A stretch of 64,000 nucleotides of DNA, from assembly GCF_900176515.1 (NCBI RefSeq), contig NZ_FWXV01000008.1, positions 1 to 64,000 on the forward strand. Direction: 5' to 3'. A program made the position numbers and the translations under genes. This stretch comes from Kibdelosporangium aridum. Lineage in GTDB: Bacteria; Actinomycetota; Actinomycetes; Mycobacteriales; Pseudonocardiaceae. Below the pieces are notes generated by a model. The model worked only from the letters and a program-made list of their open reading frames with translations, had not been told where the DNA came from and made no database searches. The stretch's first letter is position 1. The number at the start of each line of letters is the position of its first letter. Shown piece by piece: positions 34,495 to 43,134 of the stretch.

Positions 34495-34935
34495 TCAGAC
34501 AATGTCGACCTGGCAGTACGGCGCGCCGCCGACCACGGTGCAGCGAACCTCGTGGTAGTCCTCGATCTTGAACCACACGTCGCCAGGAACCCAGCCGTAC
34601 GAACTCACGTAGTACCTGGACACGTTCTCCACCTGGAACCCGTCGGTGTCGAAGAAGAAACCGCGGATGTCGGAGTCGCTCTTGCCGGAAGGCAGCCAGT
34701 ACTCGCGACAGGTGAACGAACCCGCGTTCCTGGTCGAGCAGCGATGACTGCCGCCCACCCCGAACTCCGCGATCTTCACCGGCCAAACGGCTGGCAGGCG
34801 GTTGTCGATGTTGCCCCACGCGCCAGGATCGGCGTGCGCGGGCTGCGCAATCACGAGCGAGAGCCCGATCGTGCCTGCGACCGCCACCACAAGCGAAGTT
34901 ACGCGTCGAACCACTGTGAGTTTTAAGAAACTCAT
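34495..34935 (-). CDS. Small exported protein with four cysteines
   Basis: I do not recognise this 146-residue protein. The ATG at 34935 follows GGGGAG and starts a good Sec signal ('LVVAVAGTIGLSLVIAQPAHA', split here at its end; cleavage near 'AHADPG'). The mature part of about 108 residues has four cysteines ('SHRCST', 'FTCREY', 'VRCTVV', 'PYCQVD'), which could form two disulfides, and is rich in aromatic and Gly/Asp residues. It has its own terminator and no operon partners. It may be a secreted binding or inhibitor-like protein. Confidence 0.75.
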   Translation of the reverse strand: MSFLKLTVVRRVTSLVVAVAGTIGLSLVIAQPAHADPGAWGNIDNRLPAVWPVKIAEFGVGGSHRCSTRNAGSFTCREYWLPSGKSDSDIRGFFFDTDGFQVENVSRYYVSSYGWVPGDVWFKIEDYHEVRCTVVGGAPYCQVDIV

Positions 34936-35297
34936 TGTCTCCCCATCCCAAGGACGCAAAGAAACTCCAAGCGCCGCGCGGCACAAGCTGTTCGTTCCCG
35001 CGAGCGGCGGTGTCATATCTAGCACCTGACGGTCTTCTTGACGGCAGAATTGATCGCTGAACAAACAAAATCGGACAAAGGGCGTAGGGTCGGCGAGGTC
35101 CCCCTGTGCGGCCCGGCAGTGGCGGTCTTCCTGCACGTGGCAAAGATTTCCGCAATGTGCACGGGTTGTTCAGTGCCCGGCCCCGCGGTGGACAACTAGG
35201 TTGTCCGGTGTGACGGTTCGGTGGCCGCAGCCGATGCACAGGTCGGCGCGGCCGGGGATTTGTGCGGGCATTTGGCGGAGCATGGAAGGTGGGGGGC
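34936..35297. other. Intergenic region between divergent genes
   Basis: About 360 nt separate the small exported protein from the STAND-WD40 gene. It is less GC-rich in its middle and must hold both promoters. It contains the inverted repeat at 35190-35206. No further gene is supported. Confidence 0.6.
35190..35206. promoter_or_regulatory. Inverted repeat upstream of the XRE-STAND-WD40 gene
   Basis: GGACAAC-TAG-GTTGTCC is a perfect 7-3-7 inverted repeat about 90 nt before the start codon. A similar sequence, GGACAACCTGGTTATC, occurs inside the gene near 35385. Because the product has an XRE-type HTH, self-regulation is possible. Confidence 0.4.
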
Positions 35298-38200
35298 ATG
35301 GGCAGGCGTGAGCGTCCGCTTGACCCAGATGCAGGGTCATTACAGCGTTTCGCATTCGAGCTGCGGCAGTTGCGTTCAGTGGCCGGACAACCTGGTTATC
35401 GGGAATTGTCCAGACGCGCGCACTATTCAATTACAGCGTTAGCCGAGGCCGCGGGTGGGCAGACATTGCCGTCGTTGGCCGTCACGTTGGCGTATGTGCA
35501 GGCGTGTGGCGGCGATCGGCAGGTATGGGAGACGCGTTGGCGGGAGCTGGCCGAGGAGCTGGCACTCGCCAACGCGGACCCGGCGGACCCCGACGCGTCG
35601 CCTTACCTCGGGCTGGCCGCGTTCCAGCCCGGCGACGCCGACCGGTACTTCGGCCGCGACAGCCTGGTCGATCATGTCGTCCACAAGGTCGCCCAGACAC
35701 CGGTCGTCGCGGTGTTCGGAGCGTCGGGCAGCGGGAAGTCGTCGTTGATCCGCGCGGGCCTCATCCCAGCGACACGCGGACATTCCGCGTTCTCCGGGCA
35801 CCCGTGGTCCTGCGTTCTGTTGACTCCCACCAGTCAGCCGCTTCGGGAACTCGCCCACGCCGTCGCCGAGGTGTGCGGCACAGAACCCGAGCGTGCCGAG
35901 CCAGGCTGGCTCGGCCGGGCACTGCGTCAGGCCGACCCCACTGGTGGCACCCGGGTTCTGCTGGTCGTCGACCAGTTCGAGGAGTTGTTCACCCTGTGCC
36001 CGGACGCGGGTGAACGGGTCGAGTTCATCGATGCCCTGCTCGACGCCGCCTGCAACACCGACGGGGTGGTGCACGTCGTGCTGGGTGTCCGCGCCGACTT
36101 CTACGGGCACTGCGCGACCCACCCTGGCCTGCTGAAGACGCTGGGCGAAGGCGCGCAGGTGCTGGTCGGTCCGATGACCCGGGACGAGCTGCGGTCCGCG
36201 ATCACCGGGCCCGCCGCGATGGCCGGACTGACCGTCGAGCGGGAACTCGTCGCCACGATGATCGCCGACATTGCCGACGAACCCGGCGGGTTGCCGCTGC
36301 TGTCGCACGCACTGCTGGAAACGTGGCGGCACAGGCGGAACAACACGATGACCAGAGCGGGCTACCACGTGTGCGGCGGCGTGCACGGCGCCCTCGCGCA
36401 GACCGCCGAACGCCTGTACGCCGAATTCGATGCTGCCGAACAAGAGGTGGCTCATCGGATCTTCCTGCGTCTGACCGCGCTCGGCGACGGCACCGAAGAC
36501 ACTCGGCGCCGCGCACGCCACGGCGAGCTGGCCACCGTCGGCGACCCGAGCACGGTGACCCGGGTGCTGGACAAACTCGCCGCTGCCCGGCTCGTCGTCA
36601 TCGGCACCGACAGCGTCGAGGTCGCGCACGAGGCGTTGATTCGCGCCTGGCCTCGGCTGCGCCGGTGGCTCACCGATGACCGCGACAGTGTGCTGCTGCA
36701 CCGCCGGATCACCGACGCGACCCAGGTGTGGCAGTCCTCGGGGCGTGACCCCGGGTTGCTCTACCAGGCCACCCAACTCGACCAGGCGCTCGCGTGGGCC
36801 GGCCAGACGCACCGGGCGTCGGCTCTCAACGCCGATGAACGTGAATTTCTTGACGCCGCAACGCGGTTGCGGGAAAAGCAGGTTCGATCCCGGAGACAGC
36901 GCACGCTTCGGCTGCGGGTGGCCACGGCAGTCGTTGTGGCGGTGCTCGCCGCTGCCTCCGTCATCACCTGGCAGCAACGTAACGACGCCCGTGATCAGCA
37001 TCGGGTGGCGGTCGCGCGCCAACTTGTCGCCGAGGCCACCGCGTTGCGTGAAATCGATCCGCTGCGCGCCGCACAACTGAGCCTGATCGCATGGCGGATC
37101 GCGCCGGACGTTCCGGCCACTCGGGACAGTCTGCTCAGCGTCCAGGCTTATCCGTTGCCCACTCGGCTGCTCGGGCACGCCGGTGAGGTACGCGACGTGG
37201 CGTTCAGCCCGGACGGGCGCCTTCTGGCGACGGCGGCGGGAGACTCGACCGTGCGCTTGTGGGACACCGCGTCCCGCCAACCGGTCGGCACACCATTGAC
37301 CGGTCACACCGGCATGGTGAACGGTCTGGCCTTCAGTCCCGACGGGACCACCTTGGCATCAGCGTCCGCTGACCGGACCGTGCGGCTGTGGGACATCGCG
37401 CGTCACAGACCGATCGGTGATCCCATGACGGGGCACACGAACACCGTCACCAGCATCGCGTTCAGCCCCAACGAGCGCTTGCTCGTCACCGGCAGCGCCG
37501 ACGGCACCGTCCGAACCTGGGACATCACCAGCCGGACCCCGGTCGGTGAGCCGATGTCCGGGCACAAAGGCCCGATCACCGCGGTCGCGCTCAGCCCGGA
37601 CGGCGTCACGGCGGCCACGTCGAGCAACGACAAGACGGTGCGGCTGTGGAATGTGGTGACCCGGACCCCGATCGGTGACCCGTTGACCGGGCACACCAGC
37701 GTGACCAACGGCGTCGCGTTCAGTCCTGACGGCCAGACCCTCGCTTCGACCAGTGGCGACAAGACGGTGCGGCTGTGGAATGTGGCGACCCGGACCCCGA
37801 TTGGCGATCCGTTGACCGGGCACACCAACGTCACTTACGGCGTCGCGTTCAGCCCGGACGGTCGTACGCTGGCCACCAGCAGCTGGGACAAGACGGTGCG
37901 GATCTGGGACACCACCAGCCGACGGCAGCAGGGCACCGCGCTCATCGGGTCCACGAGCAGCGTCTTCAACATCGCGTTCAGCCCGGACGGTTCCGCGCTC
38001 GCAGGCGGCGACTCAGACAGCTCGATACTCGTCTGGTCATTGCGGGGAACCCTTGTGCCCGCGCACGCTGACGCCGTCTACGCCGTGGCGCTGAGCCCCG
38101 AAGGCCGTGTCCTCGGTACCGCCGCGGACGACAGGAAGGTGCGGTTATGGGAGACCTCCACGCACAAAGAACTCGTCGCACCTCTCACCGGGCACACCGC

Positions 38201-39029
38201 CGAAGTCCGCGCGATGGCGTTCAGCCCGCAGGGCGGGATCCTCGCGACGGGTAGCTGGGACGGAACCCTGCGGCTGTGGGACGCCGCCAACCGCGCACCG
38301 ATCGGCACGCCCCTCACCGGACATGTCGACTGGGTCCGTGGCCTGGCATTCAGTCCCGACGGGCACCTGGTCGCCACCGCGGGCATGGACATGACGGTTC
38401 GGTTGTGGAACGTGGCCACTCGCGCGCCTTTCGGGCCGCCGCTCACCGGGCACACGAACTCCGTGACCGGGATCGCGTTCAGCCCCGACGGTCGCAGCCT
38501 GGCGACCGCCGCCAACGACAAGACAATCCGTCTGTGGAACGTGCCCACCCGAAACCCAGTCGGCGAACCGTTGACAGGCCACACCAGCGTCGTGCGCGAT
38601 GTCGTGTTCAGCCCTGACGGCAAGCTTCTGGCCAGCGCGGGGGACGACAAGACCGTCCGCCTATGGGATGTAGAAAGCCGCGCGCTGATCGCCACGCTCG
38701 AAGGCCACACCGGCGAAGTCCTCAAACTGGCCTTCTCCCCGGACGGGCGCGAGCTGGCCAGCACATCCCTGGACAAAACGGTCCGACTGTGGAGCACGAC
38801 CGGCCGGTCGACGACGACGGTCCTCAGCGCGAGCACCGGCCTCGCGGGCGTCGCATACACCCCCGACGGCCTGGTGACCGGTGGGGTCACCGGCAACGTC
38901 CTGCTGTGGACCACCGACGTCACGCGTACAGCCGACTACGTGTGCGCGGCCACGGGTTCCGACCTGTCCGACGATGAGTGGCGCAGGTATTTGCCGACGT
39001 GGCCAAGGATGGAGGTATGTCCCGGTTAG
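35298..39029 (+). CDS. XRE HTH - STAND NTPase - transmembrane - WD40 repeat protein
   Basis: The ATG at 35298, behind GGTGGGGGG, gives 1243 residues. An N-terminal XRE-type HTH ('YRELSRRAHYSITALAEAA') is followed by a STAND NTPase with Walker A at 141-148 ('GASGSGKS') and Walker B 'RVLLVVDQFEELF'. A winged-helix region and one predicted membrane helix near 535-555 ('VATAVVVAVLAAASVITW') lead into 14 WD40 repeats of about 43 residues, enough for two seven-bladed propellers. Such actinobacterial proteins are thought to be signal-sensing switches; ligands and outputs are mostly unknown. It converges on the DHFR-like gene with a 4-nt overlap. Confidence 0.9.
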   Translation: MGRRERPLDPDAGSLQRFAFELRQLRSVAGQPGYRELSRRAHYSITALAEAAGGQTLPSLAVTLAYVQACGGDRQVWETRWRELAEELALANADPADPDASPYLGLAAFQPGDADRYFGRDSLVDHVVHKVAQTPVVAVFGASGSGKSSLIRAGLIPATRGHSAFSGHPWSCVLLTPTSQPLRELAHAVAEVCGTEPERAEPGWLGRALRQADPTGGTRVLLVVDQFEELFTLCPDAGERVEFIDALLDAACNTDGVVHVVLGVRADFYGHCATHPGLLKTLGEGAQVLVGPMTRDELRSAITGPAAMAGLTVERELVATMIADIADEPGGLPLLSHALLETWRHRRNNTMTRAGYHVCGGVHGALAQTAERLYAEFDAAEQEVAHRIFLRLTALGDGTEDTRRRARHGELATVGDPSTVTRVLDKLAAARLVVIGTDSVEVAHEALIRAWPRLRRWLTDDRDSVLLHRRITDATQVWQSSGRDPGLLYQATQLDQALAWAGQTHRASALNADEREFLDAATRLREKQVRSRRQRTLRLRVATAVVVAVLAAASVITWQQRNDARDQHRVAVARQLVAEATALREIDPLRAAQLSLIAWRIAPDVPATRDSLLSVQAYPLPTRLLGHAGEVRDVAFSPDGRLLATAAGDSTVRLWDTASRQPVGTPLTGHTGMVNGLAFSPDGTTLASASADRTVRLWDIARHRPIGDPMTGHTNTVTSIAFSPNERLLVTGSADGTVRTWDITSRTPVGEPMSGHKGPITAVALSPDGVTAATSSNDKTVRLWNVVTRTPIGDPLTGHTSVTNGVAFSPDGQTLASTSGDKTVRLWNVATRTPIGDPLTGHTNVTYGVAFSPDGRTLATSSWDKTVRIWDTTSRRQQGTALIGSTSSVFNIAFSPDGSALAGGDSDSSILVWSLRGTLVPAHADAVYAVALSPEGRVLGTAADDRKVRLWETSTHKELVAPLTGHTAEVRAMAFSPQGGILATGSWDGTLRLWDAANRAPIGTPLTGHVDWVRGLAFSPDGHLVATAGMDMTVRLWNVATRAPFGPPLTGHTNSVTGIAFSPDGRSLATAANDKTIRLWNVPTRNPVGEPLTGHTSVVRDVVFSPDGKLLASAGDDKTVRLWDVESRALIATLEGHTGEVLKLAFSPDGRELASTSLDKTVRLWSTTGRSTTTVLSASTGLAGVAYTPDGLVTGGVTGNVLLWTTDVTRTADYVCAATGSDLSDDEWRRYLPTWPRMEVCPG
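37167..38925 (+). repeat. Tandem 129-nt WD40-coding repeats
   Basis: Fourteen tandem units encode the WD40 part of the preceding gene. Unit length is 129 nt (43 codons); equivalent CAAGACGGTG positions fall at 37631, 37760 and 37889. Units around 37631-37889 are almost identical in DNA, with shared stretches such as GTGCGGCTGTGGAATGTGG, showing recent duplication or conversion. Units near 37920-38090 are the most diverged. Confidence 0.85.
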
Positions 39030-39646
39030 GAGAGCACGCGGTAGGTCACGTGTGTGACCGAGGTTGCCGCTCGCGACTTCACTTGCTCGAGGTTCAGCGG
39101 CGGGACGCCCTCGAACAGCCGCGTGCCCGCCCCGAGCGTGAACGGCACGATGTGCAGCCGCAGCTCGTCGACCAGGCCGGCGGTGAGGTACTGGTTGATG
39201 GTGGTCGCGCCGCCCACGATCGTGACGTCGCCGTCGCCTGCAGCCGCCCGTGCCTGTTCCAGCGCCGACTCGATTCCGTCGGTGACGAAGTGGAACGTGG
39301 TGCCGCCGTCCATCGGCTGCGGGTCGCGCTCGTGGTGGGTGAGCACGAAAACCGGGGTGTGGAACGGCGGATTGTCGCCCCACCAGCCGTTCCACGGCCG
39401 ATCCCACTCGCCACGCACGGGGCCGAACATGTTGCGCCCCATGATGAACGCGGCGGCGGCGGCCATCTGGTCGATCTCGGCCTGGTTCTCCTCGGGAGAG
39501 TCGAACATCCAGGCGTGCAGCTTGCCGCCCGTGCCGTCACTGCCGTCGTCGCCGAACGGTCGCTCCTCGGTCTGGTTGAGCCCGGCGGAGTACCCGTCGG
39601 CCGAGATCGTGATGTTGCAGTTGACCTGGCCCGTACGTGTGGTCAT
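39026..39646 (-). CDS. RibD C-terminal/dihydrofolate-reductase-like family protein
   Basis: This 206-residue protein has the fold motifs of the RibD_C/DHFR-like reductases: 'VNCNITISADGYSAGLNQ' at the start, 'AAFIMGRNMFGPVRGEW', and the NADPH-binding 'GDVTIVGGATTINQYLTAGL' followed by 'VDELRLHIVPFTLGAGTRLF'. The family reduces pteridine-like or other substrates using NADPH, but for these stand-alone copies the substrate is unknown. It overlaps the end of the STAND gene by 4 nt. Confidence 0.88.
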   Translation of the reverse strand: MTTRTGQVNCNITISADGYSAGLNQTEERPFGDDGSDGTGGKLHAWMFDSPEENQAEIDQMAAAAAFIMGRNMFGPVRGEWDRPWNGWWGDNPPFHTPVFVLTHHERDPQPMDGGTTFHFVTDGIESALEQARAAAGDGDVTIVGGATTINQYLTAGLVDELRLHIVPFTLGAGTRLFEGVPPLNLEQVKSRAATSVTHVTYRVLS

Positions 39647-39794
39647 CGCGCTGTCCTCCTACTCGTGGCGACCTGCCGTCGCCTTCGCGCCATGCAGACT
39701 CACGAGACAGCGGAAACTCATCGCTGTGCGAACAGGCCACCGATCCGCTGGGTCCGCTCGCCGCAACGAGCGGACCCAGCGGCAGTGTTGCCGC

Positions 39795-40193
39795 TTAGGA
39801 GTAGGCCTCTGTTTGGTCTTCGACTCGCTGCTGGTCGTCCGAGAGCAGAGCGCCGTCGAGCGCCACGACGTCAAGCGGGTGCTCGTGCAGGAAGGTCATG
39901 AAGTCCGGGAGCCGGTAGGCGTCGGCGACGGCCTTATTGATCTTCTTCAGCATCGTGCGCTTGGCGTCGATCTTGGTGCCTTGCGGTACGTGCACGATGA
40001 ACACGGGCCTGGCCGGCTCCGAGCCGAGCAGTCCGTTCTGGCTCACGCTGTCCAGCGGCCACTCCCGCAGGAAGATCCTGGTGTCGTCAGGGAAGGGGTA
40101 GGCCTCGTGCAAGGCGTCGTAGATCGCTTTCACCAGTTCTCGCTTCCTGCCGACGTCAACACCGGTGGGCACGTCGAGATATCCGACAGGCAT
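39795..40193 (-). CDS. Tautomerase-family protein, tandem domain
   Basis: This 132-residue protein begins 'MPVGYLDVPTG', leaving a potential catalytic Pro1 after Met removal. A second similar half begins near 'RPVFIVHVPQGTKIDAKRTM' and carries the same helix ('LKKINKAVADAY' versus 'LVKAIYDALHEAY'), so it is a duplicated 4-oxalocrotonate-tautomerase-like subunit. Only the first half can have an N-terminal proline. It is divergent from the WYL-type regulator, which may control it. Substrate unknown. Confidence 0.8.
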   Translation of the reverse strand: MPVGYLDVPTGVDVGRKRELVKAIYDALHEAYPFPDDTRIFLREWPLDSVSQNGLLGSEPARPVFIVHVPQGTKIDAKRTMLKKINKAVADAYRLPDFMTFLHEHPLDVVALDGALLSDDQQRVEDQTEAYS

Positions 40194-40338
40194 GTCGTTC
40201 TCCGTTTCGAAGGTCGAGCCGAGCAGCTCTCGCCAGGACGAACACCACGATCGCCGGTCGACGAGACACCCTTATGTCAGTGTTTCCGGAAAGTCCTGCC
40301 ACGCGTTTTGTCGGTGGGCGCGGCTAACGTCCGGAAGC

Positions 40339-41043
40339 GTGAACCGCACAGATCGGCTCTACGCCATCGTGGAGGAGTTGCGCGCAGTCGCGCCGCGCCG
40401 GCGCAGCGCCCGTGAGCTGGCCGCACGCTACGAGGTGAGTGTGCGCACCATCGCCCGCGACATCGACGCCCTCACACAAGCGGGCGTGCCCATCTACGCC
40501 GATGCCGGGCGGCGCGGTGGGTACACAGTGGACAGAGAAATGACCCTGCCACCGCTGAACTTCACACCCGCCGAGGTGATCGCCGCCGCGGTGGTGTTCG
40601 ACCGGGCCGATGGCACGCCGTTCGCCCAGGCGGCGCGCAGCGCGATCCATAAGATCGTCGCAGCGATGTCGGCGCGCGACGCCATGGCCGCTCGCGATCT
40701 GGCCAACCGGGTCCAGTTGCTTGACCGGCCAGAGGACACGCCGCAGCCGGTCCCGTCGGTGATCCAGGACGCCATCGTCGATCGCCGGGTGTTGCGACTG
40801 ACCTACCTCGACAGGGACGGCACCCGCACGGAACGCGAGGTTGAACCCGTGCTGTTCGCCACGGTGCGCGGGCGATATTGGTACGTCGTCGCCTGGTGCC
40901 GGCTGCGGCTGGCCGCGCGGGCCTTCCGCGTCGACAGGATCATCCACGCCCAGGCCACCGGGGAGCCCGCGCCGACCCACCCCTACGAGAACTTCACATT
41001 CCGAACGTGTGATCTCATCGACCGCGCCCCGGTGCTCAGTTAG
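40339..41043 (+). CDS. YafY/WYL-domain transcriptional regulator
   Basis: I use GTG at 40339, directly before the HTH, for 234 residues; the frame is open further upstream but that part is not protein-like. The DeoR-like HTH reads 'SARELAARYEVSVRTIARDI' and 'RRGGYTVDREMTLPPL' follows. The WYL-type sensor domain contains 'VLRLTYLDRDGTRTEREVEP' and 'RGRYWYVVAWC'. It diverges from the tautomerase gene and is the likely regulator of it. It overlaps the convergent SDR gene by 4 nt. Confidence 0.88.
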   Translation: MNRTDRLYAIVEELRAVAPRRRSARELAARYEVSVRTIARDIDALTQAGVPIYADAGRRGGYTVDREMTLPPLNFTPAEVIAAAVVFDRADGTPFAQAARSAIHKIVAAMSARDAMAARDLANRVQLLDRPEDTPQPVPSVIQDAIVDRRVLRLTYLDRDGTRTEREVEPVLFATVRGRYWYVVAWCRLRLAARAFRVDRIIHAQATGEPAPTHPYENFTFRTCDLIDRAPVLS

Positions 41044-41804
41044 TACCGCACGTGTTTGCCGCCGTCGACGATGAGCGCCTCGCCCGTGACCATGTCCATG
41101 GTGAGGACTGCGAGCACGGCTTGGGCGATGTGCTCGGGCTGGGAAGTCTGGCGGAGCGGGACGGACTCGCGTTCGGCCTCGGCGCGCTCGGCGAAGCCGG
41201 TTGTGCCGTGCAGGTCGGTCTGCCAGCGTGTTGCGACCGTGCCGGGCGCGATCGTGTTCACCCTGACCTCAGGGGCGAGGGCGACGGCGAGGTTTCGGGT
41301 CAGTTGGAGGAGTGCCGCTTTGCTTACGCCGTAGGCTATCGATGATCCGCCTGCTCGGTAGCCGGAGATCGAGGCGATGTTCACCACCGCGCCACGAGCC
41401 GCTTTCAGGTCTTGCGCGAACGCACGCACGAGACGGAACGGGCCGAGCACGTTGACATCCAGTATCCGGCCGAAGATCTCGTCGGTGAGCCCGTCGAGAT
41501 CTTCGTGCGGCACCGCGTGGGTGATGGCGGCGTTGTTCACCAGGATGTCGATCCGGCCGAATCTGGACCGCACCTGTTCGGCCATGTCCCGCACTTGGCG
41601 GTCGTCGCCAACGTCGGCACGGATACCTACCGCCGTGCATCCGAGGTCGGTCAACTCGGCGACTGTCGCGGCTGCCTCCTCTGTGGACCGTGAGTGGTTC
41701 ACCACGACGGCTTGGGCGCCTGCTTCGGCGAGGGCGAGCGCGATTGCGCGGCCGATGCCTGTACCGCCGCCGGTTACCACGGCCACTGTGTCCTTCAGGT
41801 GCAT
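41040..41804 (-). CDS. Short-chain dehydrogenase/reductase
   Basis: This 254-residue classical SDR has the cofactor site 'VVTGGGTGIGRAIALALAEA', the 'VNNAA' motif, catalytic Ser in 'IASISGYRAGGSS' and the YxxxK pair in 'IAYGVSKAALLQ'. The C-terminus 'GEALIVDGGKHVRY' is typical. It is the last gene of the Ldh-MHS-mannitol-dehydrogenase operon, 5 nt after the previous stop, and would oxidise or reduce a polyol or sugar acid intermediate. Cofactor preference is not clear. Confidence 0.9.
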   Translation of the reverse strand: MHLKDTVAVVTGGGTGIGRAIALALAEAGAQAVVVNHSRSTEEAAATVAELTDLGCTAVGIRADVGDDRQVRDMAEQVRSRFGRIDILVNNAAITHAVPHEDLDGLTDEIFGRILDVNVLGPFRLVRAFAQDLKAARGAVVNIASISGYRAGGSSIAYGVSKAALLQLTRNLAVALAPEVRVNTIAPGTVATRWQTDLHGTTGFAERAEAERESVPLRQTSQPEHIAQAVLAVLTMDMVTGEALIVDGGKHVRY

Positions 41805-41809
41805 CCTGT

Positions 41810-43128
41810 TCAGATTCCCCTCAACGTTGTCAGCACGTCGTTGCGGTCGAGCCGGTGTATGGCGTCGGCGAGCAGTTCTCCGAACACGCGGGACTCCCGC
41901 AAGGCGGGGCGTGCGGCGAACAGGCAGTCGGGCGTCTCACCCTCGTGACGCAGGAATCCGGCCAACGCGAGGCAGATCATCCTCGGCTCCACACCTGACT
42001 CGATGAGTTCGGCGGCGGGGTCGAGCAGACGTTGCGGGAGCTTGCGCGCACCGTCCGTGGCGATCTGGGTCAGCCGGTGTGTGATCCGCGGATTGGCCAG
42101 GCGCGTCAGCAAAGCCTCGATGTCGACCGGAATTCCGAAGCGGGCCAGGGATGCGCCGGTCTCCTCGCGGATCAGGCGCTCGGCGTATCGGGCGAACTCC
42201 GGGCGGGTGGCCACTTCGGACGTGCTCGTGCAGCCCGCGAGCAGCCCGAGGTAGGTCAACGCCGTGTGGGTGCCGTTCACCAGCCGCAGTTTGGCCGCCT
42301 GATGGGGTGCTATGTCGGCGACCAACCGCACTCCTGCCTTGTCCCAGGCGGGACGGCCTGCGGCGAAGTCGTCCTCGATCACCCATTGCCGGTACGTCTC
42401 GCCGACGACAGCGGCCCGGTCGATGAAGCCCAGTCGTGAAGCCACCTTGGCGATGTCCTGCTCAGTCGTGGCCGGCACAATCTGATCGACCACTGTGGAC
42501 GGGCATCGCACTTGTCCGGCAATCCGTTCGGCCAATTCGGGTTGCCCCGACAACACGCAGAAATCCCGCAACAGTCCCGCGACCAACCGGCCGTTGTCCG
42601 GCAGGTTGTCGCAGGACACGACCGTCAGCCCGCTGTGTTCACGTGCTTTTAGGCCACGGACCAGCTGACCGATCACTGTCCGCGGTGGTCGGCCATTGAC
42701 ATCAGCGCGACCTCGGGGTCGTCGGCACGCAACCGCCCGGTGGCTGGGTCGTGGCGATACCCGGCTTCGGTCACCGTGATGGTGACGATCCGGGTGGCGG
42801 GGTCGGCCAGTGCCGCAGTGACTCGGTCCGGTTGGTCGGACGCCAGCAGGACATCGCGCACGCTGTCCACCACTCGCATGTCCTCGTGCTCGGCGTCCCG
42901 CTCGGTCACCGTGAACAGGCAGTCCTGTGTGGACATTGCGTCGCGGACGGCCGGGTTGCGCTGGCCGACGGCACAGATCGCCCAGTCCCCGGGCTCGGCG
43001 AGCATTGCCTCCTGGGTGAACACCGCCTGGTGTGCCCGGTGGAAGGCGCCGAGTCCCAAGTGGACAATGCCGACACCGGCCGGGGCCACGGCCGCGGGGT
43101 ACGTCGATCTGGACAACCGGGGAACCAC
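41810..43128 (-). pseudogene. Mannitol dehydrogenase/fructuronate reductase family enzyme, frameshifted
   Basis: The N-terminal NAD-binding half reads from GTG at 43128 ('GVGIVHLGLGAFHRAHQ', 'VTITVTEAGYRHDPATGRL'). The rest ('RTVIGQLVRGLKAREHSG', 'KLRLVNGTHTALTYLGLLAG' with the catalytic-type Lys-Asn-His cluster) is in another frame. Total length 1319 nt is one base short of 440 codons. Adding one base near 42704-42709 restores the expected 'VxxD...PRTVIGQL' link, for about 439 residues. Members oxidise D-mannitol, altronate or mannonate at C2. The first fragment would end early at 42673. Real mutation or base-calling error cannot be told apart here. Confidence 0.85.
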
Positions 43129-43134
43129 GACACG

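Noticed and set aside
31515..34502. A 995-codon open frame opposite the PA14-DUF1080 gene
   Set aside because: It is antisense to a gene with clear domains and has low-complexity Arg/Val/Gly composition typical of high-GC shadow frames.
35170..35430. Cysteine-containing 86-codon minus-strand frame near the STAND gene start
   Set aside because: It overlaps the STAND gene start and the inverted repeat, and shows no conserved zinc-ribbon pattern.
35298..39029. STAND-WD40 gene as an anti-phage Avs-type system
   Set aside because: No toxic effector domain or other defence gene is visible; only a hypothesis, so not annotated as defence.
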